Source of the DNA: Deltaproteobacteria bacterium | GTDB taxonomy: Bacteria; Desulfobacterota; Desulfobacteria; Desulfobacterales; Desulfosarcinaceae | Assembly: GCA_020444075.1 (NCBI GenBank) | Contig: JAHLLR010000035.1 | Coordinates: 1-50,870 of the forward strand | Length of the DNA stretch: 50,870 bases | Reading direction: 5' to 3' | Part shown: positions 17,389 to 29,350 of the stretch, piece by piece | Numbering within the stretch: position 1 is the stretch's first letter | How the letters are laid out: every line of letters starts with the position of its first letter | Translations under genes and position numbers: made by a program | Notes under the pieces: generated by a model | What the model was told of the DNA's origin: nothing | The model's input: only the letters and a program-made list of their open reading frames with translations | Database searches by the model: none

Positions 17389-18150
17389 ATGAAACCGGAA
17401 TATAAGATGTCATCCGAAAACCTCGATTTCTACTACGGGGATTTCAAGGCCCTGCACGGTGTCTCCATGGACTTCAAGCCGCGCGAGGTGACCGCCCTGA
17501 TCGGCCCCTCCGGATGCGGCAAAAGCACTTATCTGAGATGCCTCAACCGCATGAACGACCTGATTCCCATCAGTCGGGTGGAAGGCAAGGTCACCCTGGA
17601 CGGCGAAGACATTTACGCCCCCAGCCTGGATGTGGTCATGCTGCGCCGCAAGGTGGGGATGGTGTTTCAGAAACCCAATCCGTTTCCCAAGACCATCTTT
17701 GACAATGTGGCTTACGGCCTGTGGGTCAACGGCATCAAGGACAAGGCGTTTGTCCAGGAACGGGTGGAGGAGAGCCTGAAGCAGGCCGCTATCTGGGATG
17801 AAGTCAAAGACCGGCTTCAGGATACCGCCCTGGGGCTGTCCGGCGGCCAGCAGCAGCGCCTCTGCATCGCCCGGGCCCTGGCCGTCAAACCGGAGGTGGT
17901 GCTCATGGACGAACCGGCATCCGCTCTGGATCCCATCGCCACCCAGAAAATCGAGGAGTTGATTCACGAACTCAAGGAGACCTACACGATTATCATCGTC
18001 ACCCACAACATGCAGCAGGCCGCGCGGGTATCGGATGTCACCGCCTTTTTTTATGTGGGTAAACTGATCGAGGTGGGGGACACGGACACGATTTTTACCC
18101 GGCCCAAGAAAAAGCAGACCGAGGATTACATTACCGGGCGCTTCGGCTGA
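17389..18150 (+). CDS. pstB: phosphate ABC transporter ATP-binding protein PstB
   Basis: The Pst ATPase, 253 residues from the chosen start. Walker A is GPSGCGKST, the Q-loop is [12 protein letters not shown], the signature is [15 protein letters not shown], Walker B is [12 protein letters not shown] and the switch His is in [12 protein letters not shown]. The C-terminus [14 protein letters not shown] is diagnostic of PstB. I prefer the ATG at 17389 with AGGAAG just upstream; in-frame starts at 17359 and 17341 would add 10 to 16 residues without a good ribosome site. Confidence 0.95.
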   Translation: MKPEYKMSSENLDFYYGDFKALHGVSMDFKPREVTALIGPSGCGKSTYLRCLNRMNDLIPISRVEGKVTLDGEDIYAPSLDVVMLRRKVGMVFQKPNPFPKTIFDNVAYGLWVNGIKDKAFVQERVEESLKQAAIWDEVKDRLQDTALGLSGGQQQRLCIARALAVKPEVVLMDEPASALDPIATQKIEELIHELKETYTIIIVTHNMQQAARVSDVTAFFYVGKLIEVGDTDTIFTRPKKKQTEDYITGRFG

Positions 18151-18226
18151 TACCTTCAACGTTGCCCGAATGGCGGGCGAGCGCGTCAAGACGCCCGGAC
18201 CATCTATCCAACAAGGAAAACGAACG

Positions 18227-18886
18227 GTGAAACACTTTCAAAGAGAACTCGATACCATCAAGAAAATGATCCTGTCCCTGGGAGCACTCGTGGAACAGCG
18301 GGTACACCGGATCAAACAGGCGGTTGAGGACCGGGACATCGATCTGGCCAAAGAGATCATGCACCTCGATCACGAGATCGATGAGATGGAAGTGGAGATC
18401 GAGGAGGCCTGCCTGAAGATCATCGCCCTGCACCAGCCCGTGGCCGCGGATCTCCGTTTCCTGGTCGCCGTGATCAAGATCAATAACGACCTGGAGCGTA
18501 TCGGCGACCAGGTGGTCAACATTGCCCAGCGCGTGGTGCGCATCGCCAAGCGTCCGGTGGCCCCTTATCACTTCGATTATTCGGTGATGGCGGAGAAGGC
18601 GGAAGCCATGCTGCGCATGAGCCTGGACAGCCTGGTGAATCAGGACCTCGATCTGGCCATCAAGGTGCTCCACCTGGATGACGAAGTGGACAAAATCAAG
18701 GACGAGGCCTATGATCGCATCAAACAGGCCATGACCGACGGCGTGACGGAGGACATCGGCTACATGATCAACCTGCTGCTCATCTCCCGGCACATCGAGC
18801 GGCTGGCAGACCATGCGACCAACATCGCCGAGGAAGTGGTTTATATGATCGAAGGAGAAATCGTTCGTCACGGTAAACTGGATTGA
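18227..18886 (+). CDS. phoU: phosphate signalling regulator PhoU
   Basis: PhoU links the Pst transporter to the PhoR kinase and represses the Pho response when phosphate is plentiful. The 219 residues form two three-helix PhoU repeats, each with the family metal-site pattern (EACLKIIALHQPVAADLR with INNDLERIGDQVVNIA, and the second half with RHIERLADHATNIAEEV). The GTG at 18227 follows AAGGAAAA; an upstream in-frame start at 18170 would overlap little but lacks a ribosome site and family homology. Confidence 0.95.
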   Translation: MKHFQRELDTIKKMILSLGALVEQRVHRIKQAVEDRDIDLAKEIMHLDHEIDEMEVEIEEACLKIIALHQPVAADLRFLVAVIKINNDLERIGDQVVNIAQRVVRIAKRPVAPYHFDYSVMAEKAEAMLRMSLDSLVNQDLDLAIKVLHLDDEVDKIKDEAYDRIKQAMTDGVTEDIGYMINLLLISRHIERLADHATNIAEEVVYMIEGEIVRHGKLD

Positions 18887-18952
18887 CCGGCAGGGGACAG
18901 TTGACCGAGGACCGTAATCCGGAAAAGCCGACATTTCAAAGGCAAATGAAAA

Positions 18953-19641
18953 ATGAGTAAAGAGAAGATACTGGTGGTGGACGATGAGGAGGATATCCTC
19001 GAACTGGTCCGCTACAATCTGGCCCGCGAGGGGTATGCGGTGACCTGCGCCGCCTCCGGTGAAGCGGCCCTCAAATCGGCCATGTCGGATCCGGTTGACC
19101 TGATCATTCTGGATCTGATGCTGCCGGGCATCGATGGCCTGGAAGTGGCCCGACGCCTCAAACAAAATTCCGGCACCAAGGATACTCCCATTGTCATGCT
19201 TACCGCCAAGGGCGAAGAGGCGGACATCGTCACCGGTCTGGAGCTGGGCGCCGACGACTATGTGACCAAACCATTTTCCCCGCGCATCCTTATCGCACGC
19301 ATGAAAGCGGTGATCCGACGGCGAAGCGGCATTGTCGAACCGGAGAGCGAGGTATTGACCATCCGGGAGCTGTCCATCCATACCGGACGCCGTCACGTCA
19401 CCGCCGCCGGCAAATCGCTGGACCTGACCTATACGGAATTTCAGGTGCTCCATTTTCTCGCCCGCCGGCCGGGATGGGTTTTTACCCGCTCTCAGATCGT
19501 GGATGCGGTGCGCGGTGACGACTATCCGGTTACCGACCGCAGCGTGGATGTCCAGATCGTGGGACTCAGAAAGAAATTGGGACCTCTGGGAAAATATATT
19601 GAAACGGTGCGGGGGGTGGGCTACCGGTTCATGGAAAACTG

Positions 19642-19642
<1 letters not shown>
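18953..19642 (+). CDS. phoB: phosphate regulon response regulator PhoB
   Basis: An OmpR-type response regulator of 229 residues. The receiver domain has acidic DDEED, phospho-acceptor Asp54 (IILDLMLPG), the Thr of VMLTAKGEE and Lys in DDYVTKPFSP. The C-terminal winged helix (about residues 135-227) has TYTEFQVLHFLARRPGWVFTR and ends VRGVGYRFME. It should bind the 11-bp-period arrays described before pstS and the lipase. The stop overlaps phoR by one base. Confidence 0.93.
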
Positions 19643-21426
<1,784 letters not shown>

Positions 21427-21655
21427 GTTGATCCTTTCAAACCACCTGATCCGGATAAACCGGAACCGACAAATTACAAGCACCCCATCTCAAATAAATT
21501 CCAAATCATTAAAGCCCAATCAAAAATATGATCAAAAACATATAGTTGTTTGGAATTTTATCCATTGTTTTTCCCTGCCCATCTGATGTAGAAAGAAAAA
21601 TTCTTCCGCTTTCTTTGCGGCCTATTCCGATAACTCCTGTTGCAGGAACGACTTG

Positions 21656-22672
21656 ATGATACCAACGGATATCTTTCCCCCACGCCTTCGACTGGCCCAC
21701 ACGCCCACGCCCCTGCAGAAGATGGAACGGCTCAGCCGGCAGACCGGGGTGGAGATCTTCTTTAAGCGGGACGATTTTACCGGCAGCGAGCTGTCCGGCA
21801 ACAAAGTCAGGAAGCTTGAGTTTCTCCTGGCCGATGCACTGGCCAAAGGGGCCGACACGGTGATTACCTGCGGCGGCGCCCAGTCCAACCACTGCCGGGC
21901 CACGGCTCTGGCGGCAGTCAGGGCCGGCCTTTCCTCATTGCTGCTGCTGCGCACGGACGACCCCGCCAACCCGCCGCCGGTTTCCGGGAATATCCTGCTG
22001 GATCGCCTGGCGGGATCCGAAATCGTCTGGATCACGCCGGAGCAGTATCGGGCACGCGAGGAAATATTTGAACGTGAGGCCCAACGGTTGCGCAACGAGG
22101 GGCGAGAACCCTTCATCATTCCCGAAGGCGGGTCTACGGCATTGGGCGCCTGGGGCTATGTGGCCGAAATGCAGGAACTGGCGGCGGACCTCAAGCATCT
22201 GGATGGCGGCGACGTGAAACCCACCACCGTCGTCTGCGCCACCGGCTCCGGCGGCACCACCGCCGGCCTGGCTCTGGGTGCCCGGTTGTCGGGCGCTGCT
22301 ATCCGGGTGGTGGGAGTGAACGTCTGCGATGACCGGGATTATTTCGTGGCCGTGATCGACGGTATCTGCCGAACATTCAATGATACCTGGCTGCCGGGAA
22401 AGTCCGCCGTTATCCCTCCATATGATATTGTGGACGGCTATGTGGGGCGAGGCTACGCGCTGTCCCGGCCCGAGGAACTGGTCGCCATCCGTGACCTGGT
22501 GCGTCTGGAGGGGGTGGTGCTGGATCCGGTCTACACGGGCAAAGCCTATTTCGGTATGATCGCGGAATTGGCGAAAGATCCCAGGATATTCGGTGACCGA
22601 ATCGTTTTCATTCATACGGGCGGCCTTTTCGGCCTTTTTCCTGTCGCGGAGCAGTTTGCCGGACTTGTCTGA
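21656..22672 (+). CDS. D-cysteine desulfhydrase / ACC deaminase family PLP enzyme
   Basis: A fold-type II pyridoxal-phosphate enzyme of 338 residues. The PLP lysine is Lys50 in [15 protein letters not shown], the [16 protein letters not shown] segment binds the substrate carboxylate, and the [15 protein letters not shown] loop binds the PLP phosphate. The family includes D-cysteine desulfhydrase, ACC deaminase and L-cysteate lyase (CuyA), which cannot be separated by eye; D-cysteine or cysteate is plausible in a sulfur-metabolising organism. The ATG at 21656 has CAGGAA upstream. It stands alone, convergent with the glycosidase gene. Confidence 0.85.
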   Translation: MIPTDIFPPRLRLAHTPTPLQKMERLSRQTGVEIFFKRDDFTGSELSGNKVRKLEFLLADALAKGADTVITCGGAQSNHCRATALAAVRAGLSSLLLLRTDDPANPPPVSGNILLDRLAGSEIVWITPEQYRAREEIFEREAQRLRNEGREPFIIPEGGSTALGAWGYVAEMQELAADLKHLDGGDVKPTTVVCATGSGGTTAGLALGARLSGAAIRVVGVNVCDDRDYFVAVIDGICRTFNDTWLPGKSAVIPPYDIVDGYVGRGYALSRPEELVAIRDLVRLEGVVLDPVYTGKAYFGMIAELAKDPRIFGDRIVFIHTGGLFGLFPVAEQFAGLV

Positions 22673-22764
22673 CGGGGTGCTGAAAATGGTTTTTTGCTAA
22701 AAAGGGATAGCAACCGTGGAACCCTCCCCGGTCGAACCATCTCTATCCAATCCGCAGGGTGTCT

Positions 22765-24201
22765 TCAGCCGTCCGACGACAGCGTCATCAGGGTGGTGTC
22801 CGTCGCCGGCATCGAAACGAGATCTACCTGGAAGGGGAAATTGGCCGTGCCCACATGGCCGTTCTGATCCAGGACGTAGACGAAGAGCCGGTATTCGCCG
22901 GCTTTCTGCGGTGCCAGGAGGCTCAGTTCCGGCAGGCTTCCGTCGATCACCACATCCAGCGCCCCGGGACGAGGTTCGTAGGACCCTCCAATGCCTAACT
23001 CGGTCGGCTCTTCCATCAGCTCCCAGACAAACCGCAAACCGTCTTTGTCCGGATCGGCAGCCGCCACCCGGGCAATGAACGACTCGCCCGGGGTGAGTGT
23101 GACATCGCCGCTGGCTATCCGGTTGTTGATGGTGATACGAACAACCTTGGGCGCCCGATTGGACGGCCAGTCGCCCGACCAGTTGAAGCGCATTGCGTCC
23201 ACCGTGGCGCAGGCGGCCACAGGGAGATCGATCCCGGGCAGTTTTTCGATGAACATGCTGTACCAGGTAGGCGTGCGCTCCTGCTTCTGACCCCAAAGGA
23301 ACACATAGGAGCCGATGCAGCGGTCACTGTTGGCCAGGATGTTCTGTTCATAGCGCCGCAGGTGGAAGTCCACCTTCTGCTCGCTGGTGGGCTCGATGGG
23401 GCGGCCCCAGACGGTCCGTTTGGCCTCCCAGTGGCCGTCGACCCCCCATTCGGTGATCAGGTACGGGCCTTCGAAGTCCGAGTCCTCGATCATGATGCGC
23501 ACGCTGGACAGGGAGGCGTAGGCGTTGATGCCCACGGCATCCAGGTCCGGGGCATACGCGGCGAGGTTGTTGGGCGTATCTTCGTCGTAGGAAATCACGG
23601 TGATCACGGGGTGGTGGGGATCCTGGCTTTTGATCTGACAGGCCAGTTCATTGACGAACTCCCAGGCCTCGGGGGTGTCGGCGCCTTCGAGATTGATTTC
23701 GTTGCCCAGGGCCCACATGAGCAGGGCCGGATGGTTTTTGTGAAGCTCCAAAAGCTGCTGGACTTCTTCGATCTTGCGGGTTTTGTAGGCGGGGTCCAGG
23801 TAGTCCGATGCCACGTGGGAGAGCCAGATTCCCAGGGTGACGGTCATCCCGTAGCCCCGGGCATGCTCCAGCAGTTCGCCGGCATCGTTGGGCCCCCAGG
23901 TTCTGACCGAATTGGCGCCCGCCTCTGCGGCCAGGCCAAGGTGCTGCCGTCCACCGACGCCCTTGATGAAATAGGGCTGGCCGCCGCGATAAATCCGGTA
24001 AGCACCGTTCACTTTCTGGATGGTAACGGGAACGGGCGAATCGGGGGCGTTCATCTGGATGGGAAGCGCCAGCCCGGACGGATTGGTCGTGCCTGGATCC
24101 GATGCGCGGCAGGGGCTGCCGATGCCCCAGGAAATGAGCAGTGATAGACCGAAAATTGCAGAAAGGAATTGTTTTTTGGGGACAAGGCGCATAAAAATCA
24201 T
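22765..24201 (-). CDS. exported glycoside hydrolase, family 2-type TIM barrel
   Basis: An exported glycosidase-like protein of about 478 residues. A signal peptide (about residues 1-32, ending near PCRAS) leads into a TIM barrel that starts with YFIKGVGGRQHLGLAAEAG. Clan A residues are visible: acid/base Glu168 after Asn in LWALGNEINLEG and nucleophile Glu251 in YLITEWGVDGHWE. The C-terminal part (about 345-475) looks like an Ig-like or cadherin-like domain. It is divergent from the beta-glucan synthase, so it probably trims or transglycosylates periplasmic glucan. In-frame starts at 24225, 24201 and 24192 are all possible. Confidence 0.8.
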   Translation of the reverse strand: MIFMRLVPKKQFLSAIFGLSLLISWGIGSPCRASDPGTTNPSGLALPIQMNAPDSPVPVTIQKVNGAYRIYRGGQPYFIKGVGGRQHLGLAAEAGANSVRTWGPNDAGELLEHARGYGMTVTLGIWLSHVASDYLDPAYKTRKIEEVQQLLELHKNHPALLMWALGNEINLEGADTPEAWEFVNELACQIKSQDPHHPVITVISYDEDTPNNLAAYAPDLDAVGINAYASLSSVRIMIEDSDFEGPYLITEWGVDGHWEAKRTVWGRPIEPTSEQKVDFHLRRYEQNILANSDRCIGSYVFLWGQKQERTPTWYSMFIEKLPGIDLPVAACATVDAMRFNWSGDWPSNRAPKVVRITINNRIASGDVTLTPGESFIARVAAADPDKDGLRFVWELMEEPTELGIGGSYEPRPGALDVVIDGSLPELSLLAPQKAGEYRLFVYVLDQNGHVGTANFPFQVDLVSMPATDTTLMTLSSDG

Positions 24202-24448
24202 CTTTAGGTCTCGTTTATAAATCATTATCAGGTTGAATGACAACGAAAAAAGCGATTTTCCCGCTTGCCGATCGGACCGGTGACCCAACCTGACGGCTGG
24301 CTCACCGGATGGGATCCTGATTCTATGTTCTATATCGTTCGCTGCGGGAAATACTTTAGCTGACCGCGAAATGGATAACGGAGGTCCGAGGCCGTCCGAG
24401 AAACAGGACAATGTCTCCGGAAATCCGGACTTGGTGGAGTGACTTCGG

Positions 24449-27043
24449 ATGAAATTGTCGAGCATTGTGATCACCCTGGCGATCGCCATTTTGGCCATCA
24501 GCCTGTGGGCCCTGGCCAATCGACCGGAACAGGAGCCGCCCTGGCCGGAGCGCATCCAGGGCTTCTCGTTTTCGCCTTTTATGGAGGGCCAGAGCCCCCT
24601 GGAAAAAATCTACCCGACGCTCGATCAGATCGAGGCCGACATGGCACTATTGGAAGGCAAGACCCATGCCATCCGCTCCTACACAGTGGAGGACGTGCTG
24701 GTGCAGATTCCCGAACTGGCCAAGAAACACCATCTCAACGTGGCCTTCGGCGTCTGGATCGACAAGGATGTGGAGCGCAACCGTGAGCACATGAAGCTCT
24801 TTCTGGAGACGGCCGCCCGAAGCACTAACATCGTGCGGGTCATGGTGGGCAACGAGGTGATGCTGCGCGGCGAACTGACCGTTGATGAACTCGCCGAATA
24901 CCTGGACCAGGCACGGCAGGAACTGGAGCTCCCCGTCAGCACGGCCGAGCCTTGGCATGTCTGGGTCAAGCACCCCGAGCTGGCCGAGCATGTGGACTAT
25001 ATCGCGGTGCACATGCTGCCCTACTGGGAAGGGATCCATATCGACCTGGCCGTGGATTATGTGGTTGAAAAAGTAAACGAAATCAAGAAGATGTTTCCGA
25101 ACAAGCCCGTGGTGATCGCCGAAGTGGGGTGGCCCAGCAACGGTCGCACGCGTCAGTCGGCGGTAGCCTCGCCGGCAAACCAGGCGGTGTTCCTGCGGCG
25201 ATTTCTGGAGCGCGCCCAGCAGGAAAAGTACATTTATTACGTCATGGAGGCCTTCGATCAGCCCTGGAAGCGGGATACCGAGGGGTCCGTAGGGGCCTAC
25301 TGGGGCGTCTACAATGTGGCCCGCCAGGAGAAATTCCCCTTTACCCAACCCATCGTTCCCATCGCCAACTGGACCCTGCTGGCCGGCCTGTCGGTCTTCA
25401 TCGCCATGATCACCTTCGCCATCCTGCTCATCGACAGCCAGACCCTGGGGAACCGCGGACGCAGCTTCCTGGCCGTGCTGGTCTTCGCCGCCGCCTCGGC
25501 GGCGGTGTGGGTGGTCCACGACTACATCAACCAATACCTCACCGTGAGGACCGTCATCGTGGGGCTGGTGATGATCAGCGGCATGATCGGGGTGATCGTG
25601 GTGCTGCTCACCGAGGCCCATGAGTGGGCCGAGGCGCGCTGGATCATCCGTCTGCGGCGACCCTTCCAGCTCGTGGTCCTCGCCGATGACCAGCTGCCCA
25701 TGGTCTCCATCCATGTGCCGGCTTACAACGAGCCGCCGGCCATGGTCATCAAGACCCTGGACGCACTGGCAACCCTTGACTACCCGCGTTTCGAGGTGCT
25801 GGTGGTGGATAACAACACGCAGGATCCGAAGGTCTGGGAGCCGGTGGAAGCCCACTGCCGCACCTTGGGGGCGCGCTTCCGTTTCTTCCATGTGGCACCC
25901 CTGTCGGGCTTCAAGGCCGGGGCCCTGAACTTCGCCATGACCCGCACCGACCCGACGGCCGAGATCATCGCGGTGATCGACAGCGACTACGCCGTGGCGC
26001 CCAACTGGCTGAGGGAACTGGTGCCCCAGTTCAAGGAGCCCAAAATCGGCATCGTCCAGGCGCCCCAGGATTACCGCGACGGCTCCGTAAATGCCTTCAA
26101 GGCCATGTGCTACAGCGAATACCGGGGGTTCTTTTTCATCGGCATGGTTACGCGCAACGAACGCAACGCCATCATCCAGCATGGCACCATGACCCTGATC
26201 CGCCGGACGATCCTGGAAAGCATCGGCGGCTGGAGCGAGTGGTGCATCACCGAGGATGCCGAACTGGGCCTCAAGGTTTTCGAGCAGGGCTACGAAGCCG
26301 CCTATATCCCCCGTTCCTACGGCCGCGGCCTGATGCCCGACACCTTCATCGACTACAAGAAGCAGCGCCATCGCTGGGCCTACGGCGCCATGCAGATCCT
26401 GCGGCGGCACGCCGCCTTTCTGACGGCCAAGCGAAGCAGCCGTTTGCGGCATGGACAGCGCTACCACTTCATCGCCGGCTGGCTGCCCTGGCTGGCCGAC
26501 GGCGCCAATTTCTTTTTCAACATGGCGGCGCTGCTCTGGTCGGTGGCCATGATCATCGATCCCAAGCACGTCGACCCGCCTCTGGTGGTTTTCTCCCTCC
26601 TGCCGCTGGCCCTGTTTGCCTTCAAGATCGGCAAGCTGATCTACCTCTACCGCACGCGCGTCAATGCCACCCTGGTCCAAACCGTGGCGGCCGCTGTGGC
26701 CGGCCTGGCACTTTCCCACACCATTGCCAAAGCCGTTCTGTCGGGACTGGTCACCCGGGACAAGCCTTTCTTCCGGACCCCCAAAATGGCCGGCGCATCC
26801 CCCCTGGCAGGGGCTCTGGCCAGCTCTTCCGAAGAGATCCTTATGCTCGCCGCCATGCTCTGTGCGGCCTCGGCCATCGGATTGGTGCAGAAAATGGACA
26901 CCCTGGACATGAATCTGTGGGTGATCGTTCTCGTGGTTCAGTCGCTGCCTTATGCCGCTACCCTCTTTGTGGCCCTGATAAGCGGATTTCCACGCCTGCC
27001 GGGCCGCTGGATGTCATGGAGCCCGCGCCAGGAGCCGTCCTGA
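24449..27043 (+). CDS. GH17-GT2 fusion, NdvB/NdvC-like beta-glucan synthase
   Basis: An inner-membrane fusion of 864 residues. After one N-terminal helix (about 5-24) comes a periplasmic GH17 domain (about 35-295) with acid/base Glu136 in MVGNEVML and nucleophile Glu225 in VVIAEVGWPSNG. Three helices follow (about 305-395), then a cytoplasmic GT2 domain (about 410-660): VPAYNEPP, Asp511-Ser-Asp513, Asp603 in ITEDAELG, and Gln639-R-H-R-W643. Several more helices end the protein. The order matches Pseudomonas NdvB, where GT2 makes beta-glucan and GH17 remodels it. Product linkage here is unknown. Confidence 0.88.
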   Translation: MKLSSIVITLAIAILAISLWALANRPEQEPPWPERIQGFSFSPFMEGQSPLEKIYPTLDQIEADMALLEGKTHAIRSYTVEDVLVQIPELAKKHHLNVAFGVWIDKDVERNREHMKLFLETAARSTNIVRVMVGNEVMLRGELTVDELAEYLDQARQELELPVSTAEPWHVWVKHPELAEHVDYIAVHMLPYWEGIHIDLAVDYVVEKVNEIKKMFPNKPVVIAEVGWPSNGRTRQSAVASPANQAVFLRRFLERAQQEKYIYYVMEAFDQPWKRDTEGSVGAYWGVYNVARQEKFPFTQPIVPIANWTLLAGLSVFIAMITFAILLIDSQTLGNRGRSFLAVLVFAAASAAVWVVHDYINQYLTVRTVIVGLVMISGMIGVIVVLLTEAHEWAEARWIIRLRRPFQLVVLADDQLPMVSIHVPAYNEPPAMVIKTLDALATLDYPRFEVLVVDNNTQDPKVWEPVEAHCRTLGARFRFFHVAPLSGFKAGALNFAMTRTDPTAEIIAVIDSDYAVAPNWLRELVPQFKEPKIGIVQAPQDYRDGSVNAFKAMCYSEYRGFFFIGMVTRNERNAIIQHGTMTLIRRTILESIGGWSEWCITEDAELGLKVFEQGYEAAYIPRSYGRGLMPDTFIDYKKQRHRWAYGAMQILRRHAAFLTAKRSSRLRHGQRYHFIAGWLPWLADGANFFFNMAALLWSVAMIIDPKHVDPPLVVFSLLPLALFAFKIGKLIYLYRTRVNATLVQTVAAAVAGLALSHTIAKAVLSGLVTRDKPFFRTPKMAGASPLAGALASSSEEILMLAAMLCAASAIGLVQKMDTLDMNLWVIVLVVQSLPYAATLFVALISGFPRLPGRWMSWSPRQEPS

Positions 27044-27099
27044 ACCTTTCGGCAGGCAGATGAGAAGAAAACCACCCGACACACGCAAGGAGAACCACT

Positions 27100-28722
27100 A
27101 TGCTCAAAACCGGCAAGGACTATCGGACGCTGTGCGACAACTTTCAATGGGAAGTTCCGGAATCCTACAACATCGGGGTGGACATCTGCGACAAATGGGC
27201 CGGTCCGGGCGACCGCCTGGCCCTGATCTACGAAAGCGACACGGGAGAGTCGCAGCGCTATACCTTCCGGGATCTGAAGCAGCGCTCCAATCGGCTGGCC
27301 AACGGCCTCCAGGCCATGGGCATCGCCAGGGGCGACCGGGTGGGCATTCTCCTGCCCCAGCGGCCGGAAACGGCCATCAGCCACATCGCCATCTACAAGC
27401 TGGGGGGCATCGCCATACCGCTCTTCACCCTTTTCGGCACCGATGCCCTGGCCTATCGCCTGGGAAACAGCCAGGCCAGCGGGGTGATCACCGATGCGGC
27501 CAACCTGCCAAAAATTCTTTCCATCCGCGATGACCTGCCTCAACTGCGGGTCATCATTGTCACCGAAGGGGAGGTGCCCGATGGCGTTGCGGACTTTCAG
27601 GATCTGCTGTCCCGGGGCAGCGATGCCTTCACACCGGTGCAGACCCTGGCCGACGACCCGGCCCTGATCATTTATACATCGGGGACCACCGGCCCGCCCA
27701 AGGGAGCCCTGCACGCCCACCGGGTGCTTCTTGGCCACCTGCCCGGTGTCGAATTCCCACACAATTTCTTTCCCTGCGAGGGGGACCGGTTCTGGACACC
27801 GGCGGACTGGGCCTGGATCGGGGGGCTCATCGATGTACTCTTTCCCAGTTGGCACCACGGCATACCCGTAGTCGCCCACCGCGCCAGAAAATTCGATCCG
27901 GAGGAGGCCTTCCACCTGCTGGCCAGACACCGCATCCGCAACGCCTTCATGCCGCCCACGGCCTTAAAGCTCATGCGCCAGGTGGCGGAATCTTCTGTGC
28001 CCCCTGATTTAAAAATGAGAACCATCGGCAGCGGCGGTGAGACGTTGGGCGAAGAACTGCTGGAATGGGGCCGCAGGGTGATGGGCGTGACCATCAATGA
28101 GTTTTACGGGCAGACCGAATGCAACCTGGTGGTGGGCAACTGCTCCGAGGTGATGCCCATCCGGGCCGGATCCATGGGCCGGCCCATTCCCGGGCACACG
28201 GTGGCGGTGGTGGATGAAGACGGCCATCCGGTGCCGGCGGGCAGTGTGGGTGAAATTGCCGTGCGCAGCCCCGATCCGGTGATGTTTCTCGAGTACTGGA
28301 AAAATCCGGAGGCCACCCGGAAAAAAATCATCAACGGGTGGAGCCTCACCGGAGACCTCGCCCGCATGGACGATGACGGATACCTCTGGTTCGTGGGCCG
28401 CAAGGACGACCTGATCACCAGCGCCGGCTACCGCATCGGACCGGCGGAGATCGAAGACTGCATCATGAAACATCCGGCCGTGAGTATGGTGGCGGTTATC
28501 GGCCGCCCGGATCCGCTGCGCACCGAAATCGTCAAGGCTTTCATCGTGCTCCGGGAACCGGGCAGCGCCTCGGCGGAAACGGCCAGGGAAATCCAGCAGT
28601 TCGTCAGGGAACGGCTGGCTGCCCACGAGTATCCCCGGGAGATCGAATTCACCGAGAGCCTGCCCATGACGGCCACGGGCAAGATCATGCGCCGGGAACT
28701 CAAAGCGCGGGAATCAAAATAA
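27100..28722 (+). CDS. acyl-CoA synthetase (AMP-forming)
   Basis: An ANL-superfamily ligase of 540 residues that activates a carboxylic acid to acyl-AMP and then acyl-CoA. Motifs: IIYTSGTTGPPKGALHAH (phosphate loop), NEFYGQTECN (A4/A5), LTGDLARMDDDGYLWFVGRKDD with the hinge Asp, AGYRIGPAEIED, and the catalytic Lys in PMTATGKIMRREL. It resembles short/medium-chain acyl-CoA synthetases rather than full-length acetyl-CoA synthetase (about 650 residues). AAGGAGA precedes the ATG. It is 56 bases after the glucan synthase and 11 bases before a cupin gene. Confidence 0.9.
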   Translation: MLKTGKDYRTLCDNFQWEVPESYNIGVDICDKWAGPGDRLALIYESDTGESQRYTFRDLKQRSNRLANGLQAMGIARGDRVGILLPQRPETAISHIAIYKLGGIAIPLFTLFGTDALAYRLGNSQASGVITDAANLPKILSIRDDLPQLRVIIVTEGEVPDGVADFQDLLSRGSDAFTPVQTLADDPALIIYTSGTTGPPKGALHAHRVLLGHLPGVEFPHNFFPCEGDRFWTPADWAWIGGLIDVLFPSWHHGIPVVAHRARKFDPEEAFHLLARHRIRNAFMPPTALKLMRQVAESSVPPDLKMRTIGSGGETLGEELLEWGRRVMGVTINEFYGQTECNLVVGNCSEVMPIRAGSMGRPIPGHTVAVVDEDGHPVPAGSVGEIAVRSPDPVMFLEYWKNPEATRKKIINGWSLTGDLARMDDDGYLWFVGRKDDLITSAGYRIGPAEIEDCIMKHPAVSMVAVIGRPDPLRTEIVKAFIVLREPGSASAETAREIQQFVRERLAAHEYPREIEFTESLPMTATGKIMRRELKARESK

Positions 28723-28733
28723 GAGGGGGTGAC

Positions 28734-29246
28734 ATGCCCACTGTATTTCACACCAGGGACCTTAAATTCGAAGCGAAGAAATCCCACCTGCCCCAATTTG
28801 CATGGCAGACCAGCCCCCGGCTGGCCAAGCTGGCGGGGGCCCGACAGCTGGATTTCGACATTCGTTCTCTGGATCCGGACCGTTTCTCCTTTCCCTACCA
28901 TTTCCACCGGGCGGCCGAGGAGTTGTTCCTGATCCTCTCCGGTGAAGGCACCCTGCGCACACCGGAGGGTTTCCAAAAGATCACCGCCGGGGACCTGATT
29001 TTTTTCGAGCAGGGAGACACCGGCGCCCATCAGCTATACAACCACGGCGACGCACCCTGTGTCTATCTGGACATTCGAACCACGGTGGGCATAGACGTAT
29101 GCGAATACCCCGATTCCGGAAAGATTTCCATTTTACCCTTGCTGGAGGTGTTCGAGAGCAGTTCACGGGTACGCTACTTCCAGGGAGAGGAGAGGGTGAA
29201 AGAAAAATGGCCTGGGAAGATATTGCGGAAGCCATTGGAGAAATGA
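28734..29246 (+). CDS. cupin-domain protein
   Basis: A 170-residue single cupin. Motif 1 is FPYHFHRAAEELFLILSGEG with two His and Glu for metal binding; motif 2 is AGDLIFFEQGDTGAHQLYNH with the last His. The N-terminal 35 residues (FHTRDLKFEAKKSHL) and the C-terminal 50 are outside the core. The family binds small sugars or acids; no substrate can be assigned. A GAGGGGGTG ribosome site lies before the ATG. It probably shares a transcript with the acyl-CoA synthetase. Confidence 0.82.
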   Translation: MPTVFHTRDLKFEAKKSHLPQFAWQTSPRLAKLAGARQLDFDIRSLDPDRFSFPYHFHRAAEELFLILSGEGTLRTPEGFQKITAGDLIFFEQGDTGAHQLYNHGDAPCVYLDIRTTVGIDVCEYPDSGKISILPLLEVFESSSRVRYFQGEERVKEKWPGKILRKPLEK

Positions 29247-29350
29247 AGGCGATTTACTGGTATTCACAAAATAGATGACAGACCAATCCTTGACCCCCTA
29301 GACCCCTTGGATCCTCGAATCCTTTCTTATCTAAAACCATGGAGGTAGTA

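Noticed and set aside
24647-26719. 690-residue open frame antisense to the GH17-GT2 gene
   Set aside because: It is His/Gly/Asp-rich, as expected from the reverse of a membrane-protein gene, and the plus-strand gene has all catalytic motifs.
26107-27063. 318-residue same-strand frame within the glucan synthase
   Set aside because: Arg/Pro/Gly-rich alternative reading of the GT2 and helix region with no start signal.
29281-29325. tandem-repeat-like tract of CCTTGACCCC type before rubrerythrin
   Set aside because: The units are too degenerate and irregular to be called a repeat array or CRISPR; there are no equal spacers.
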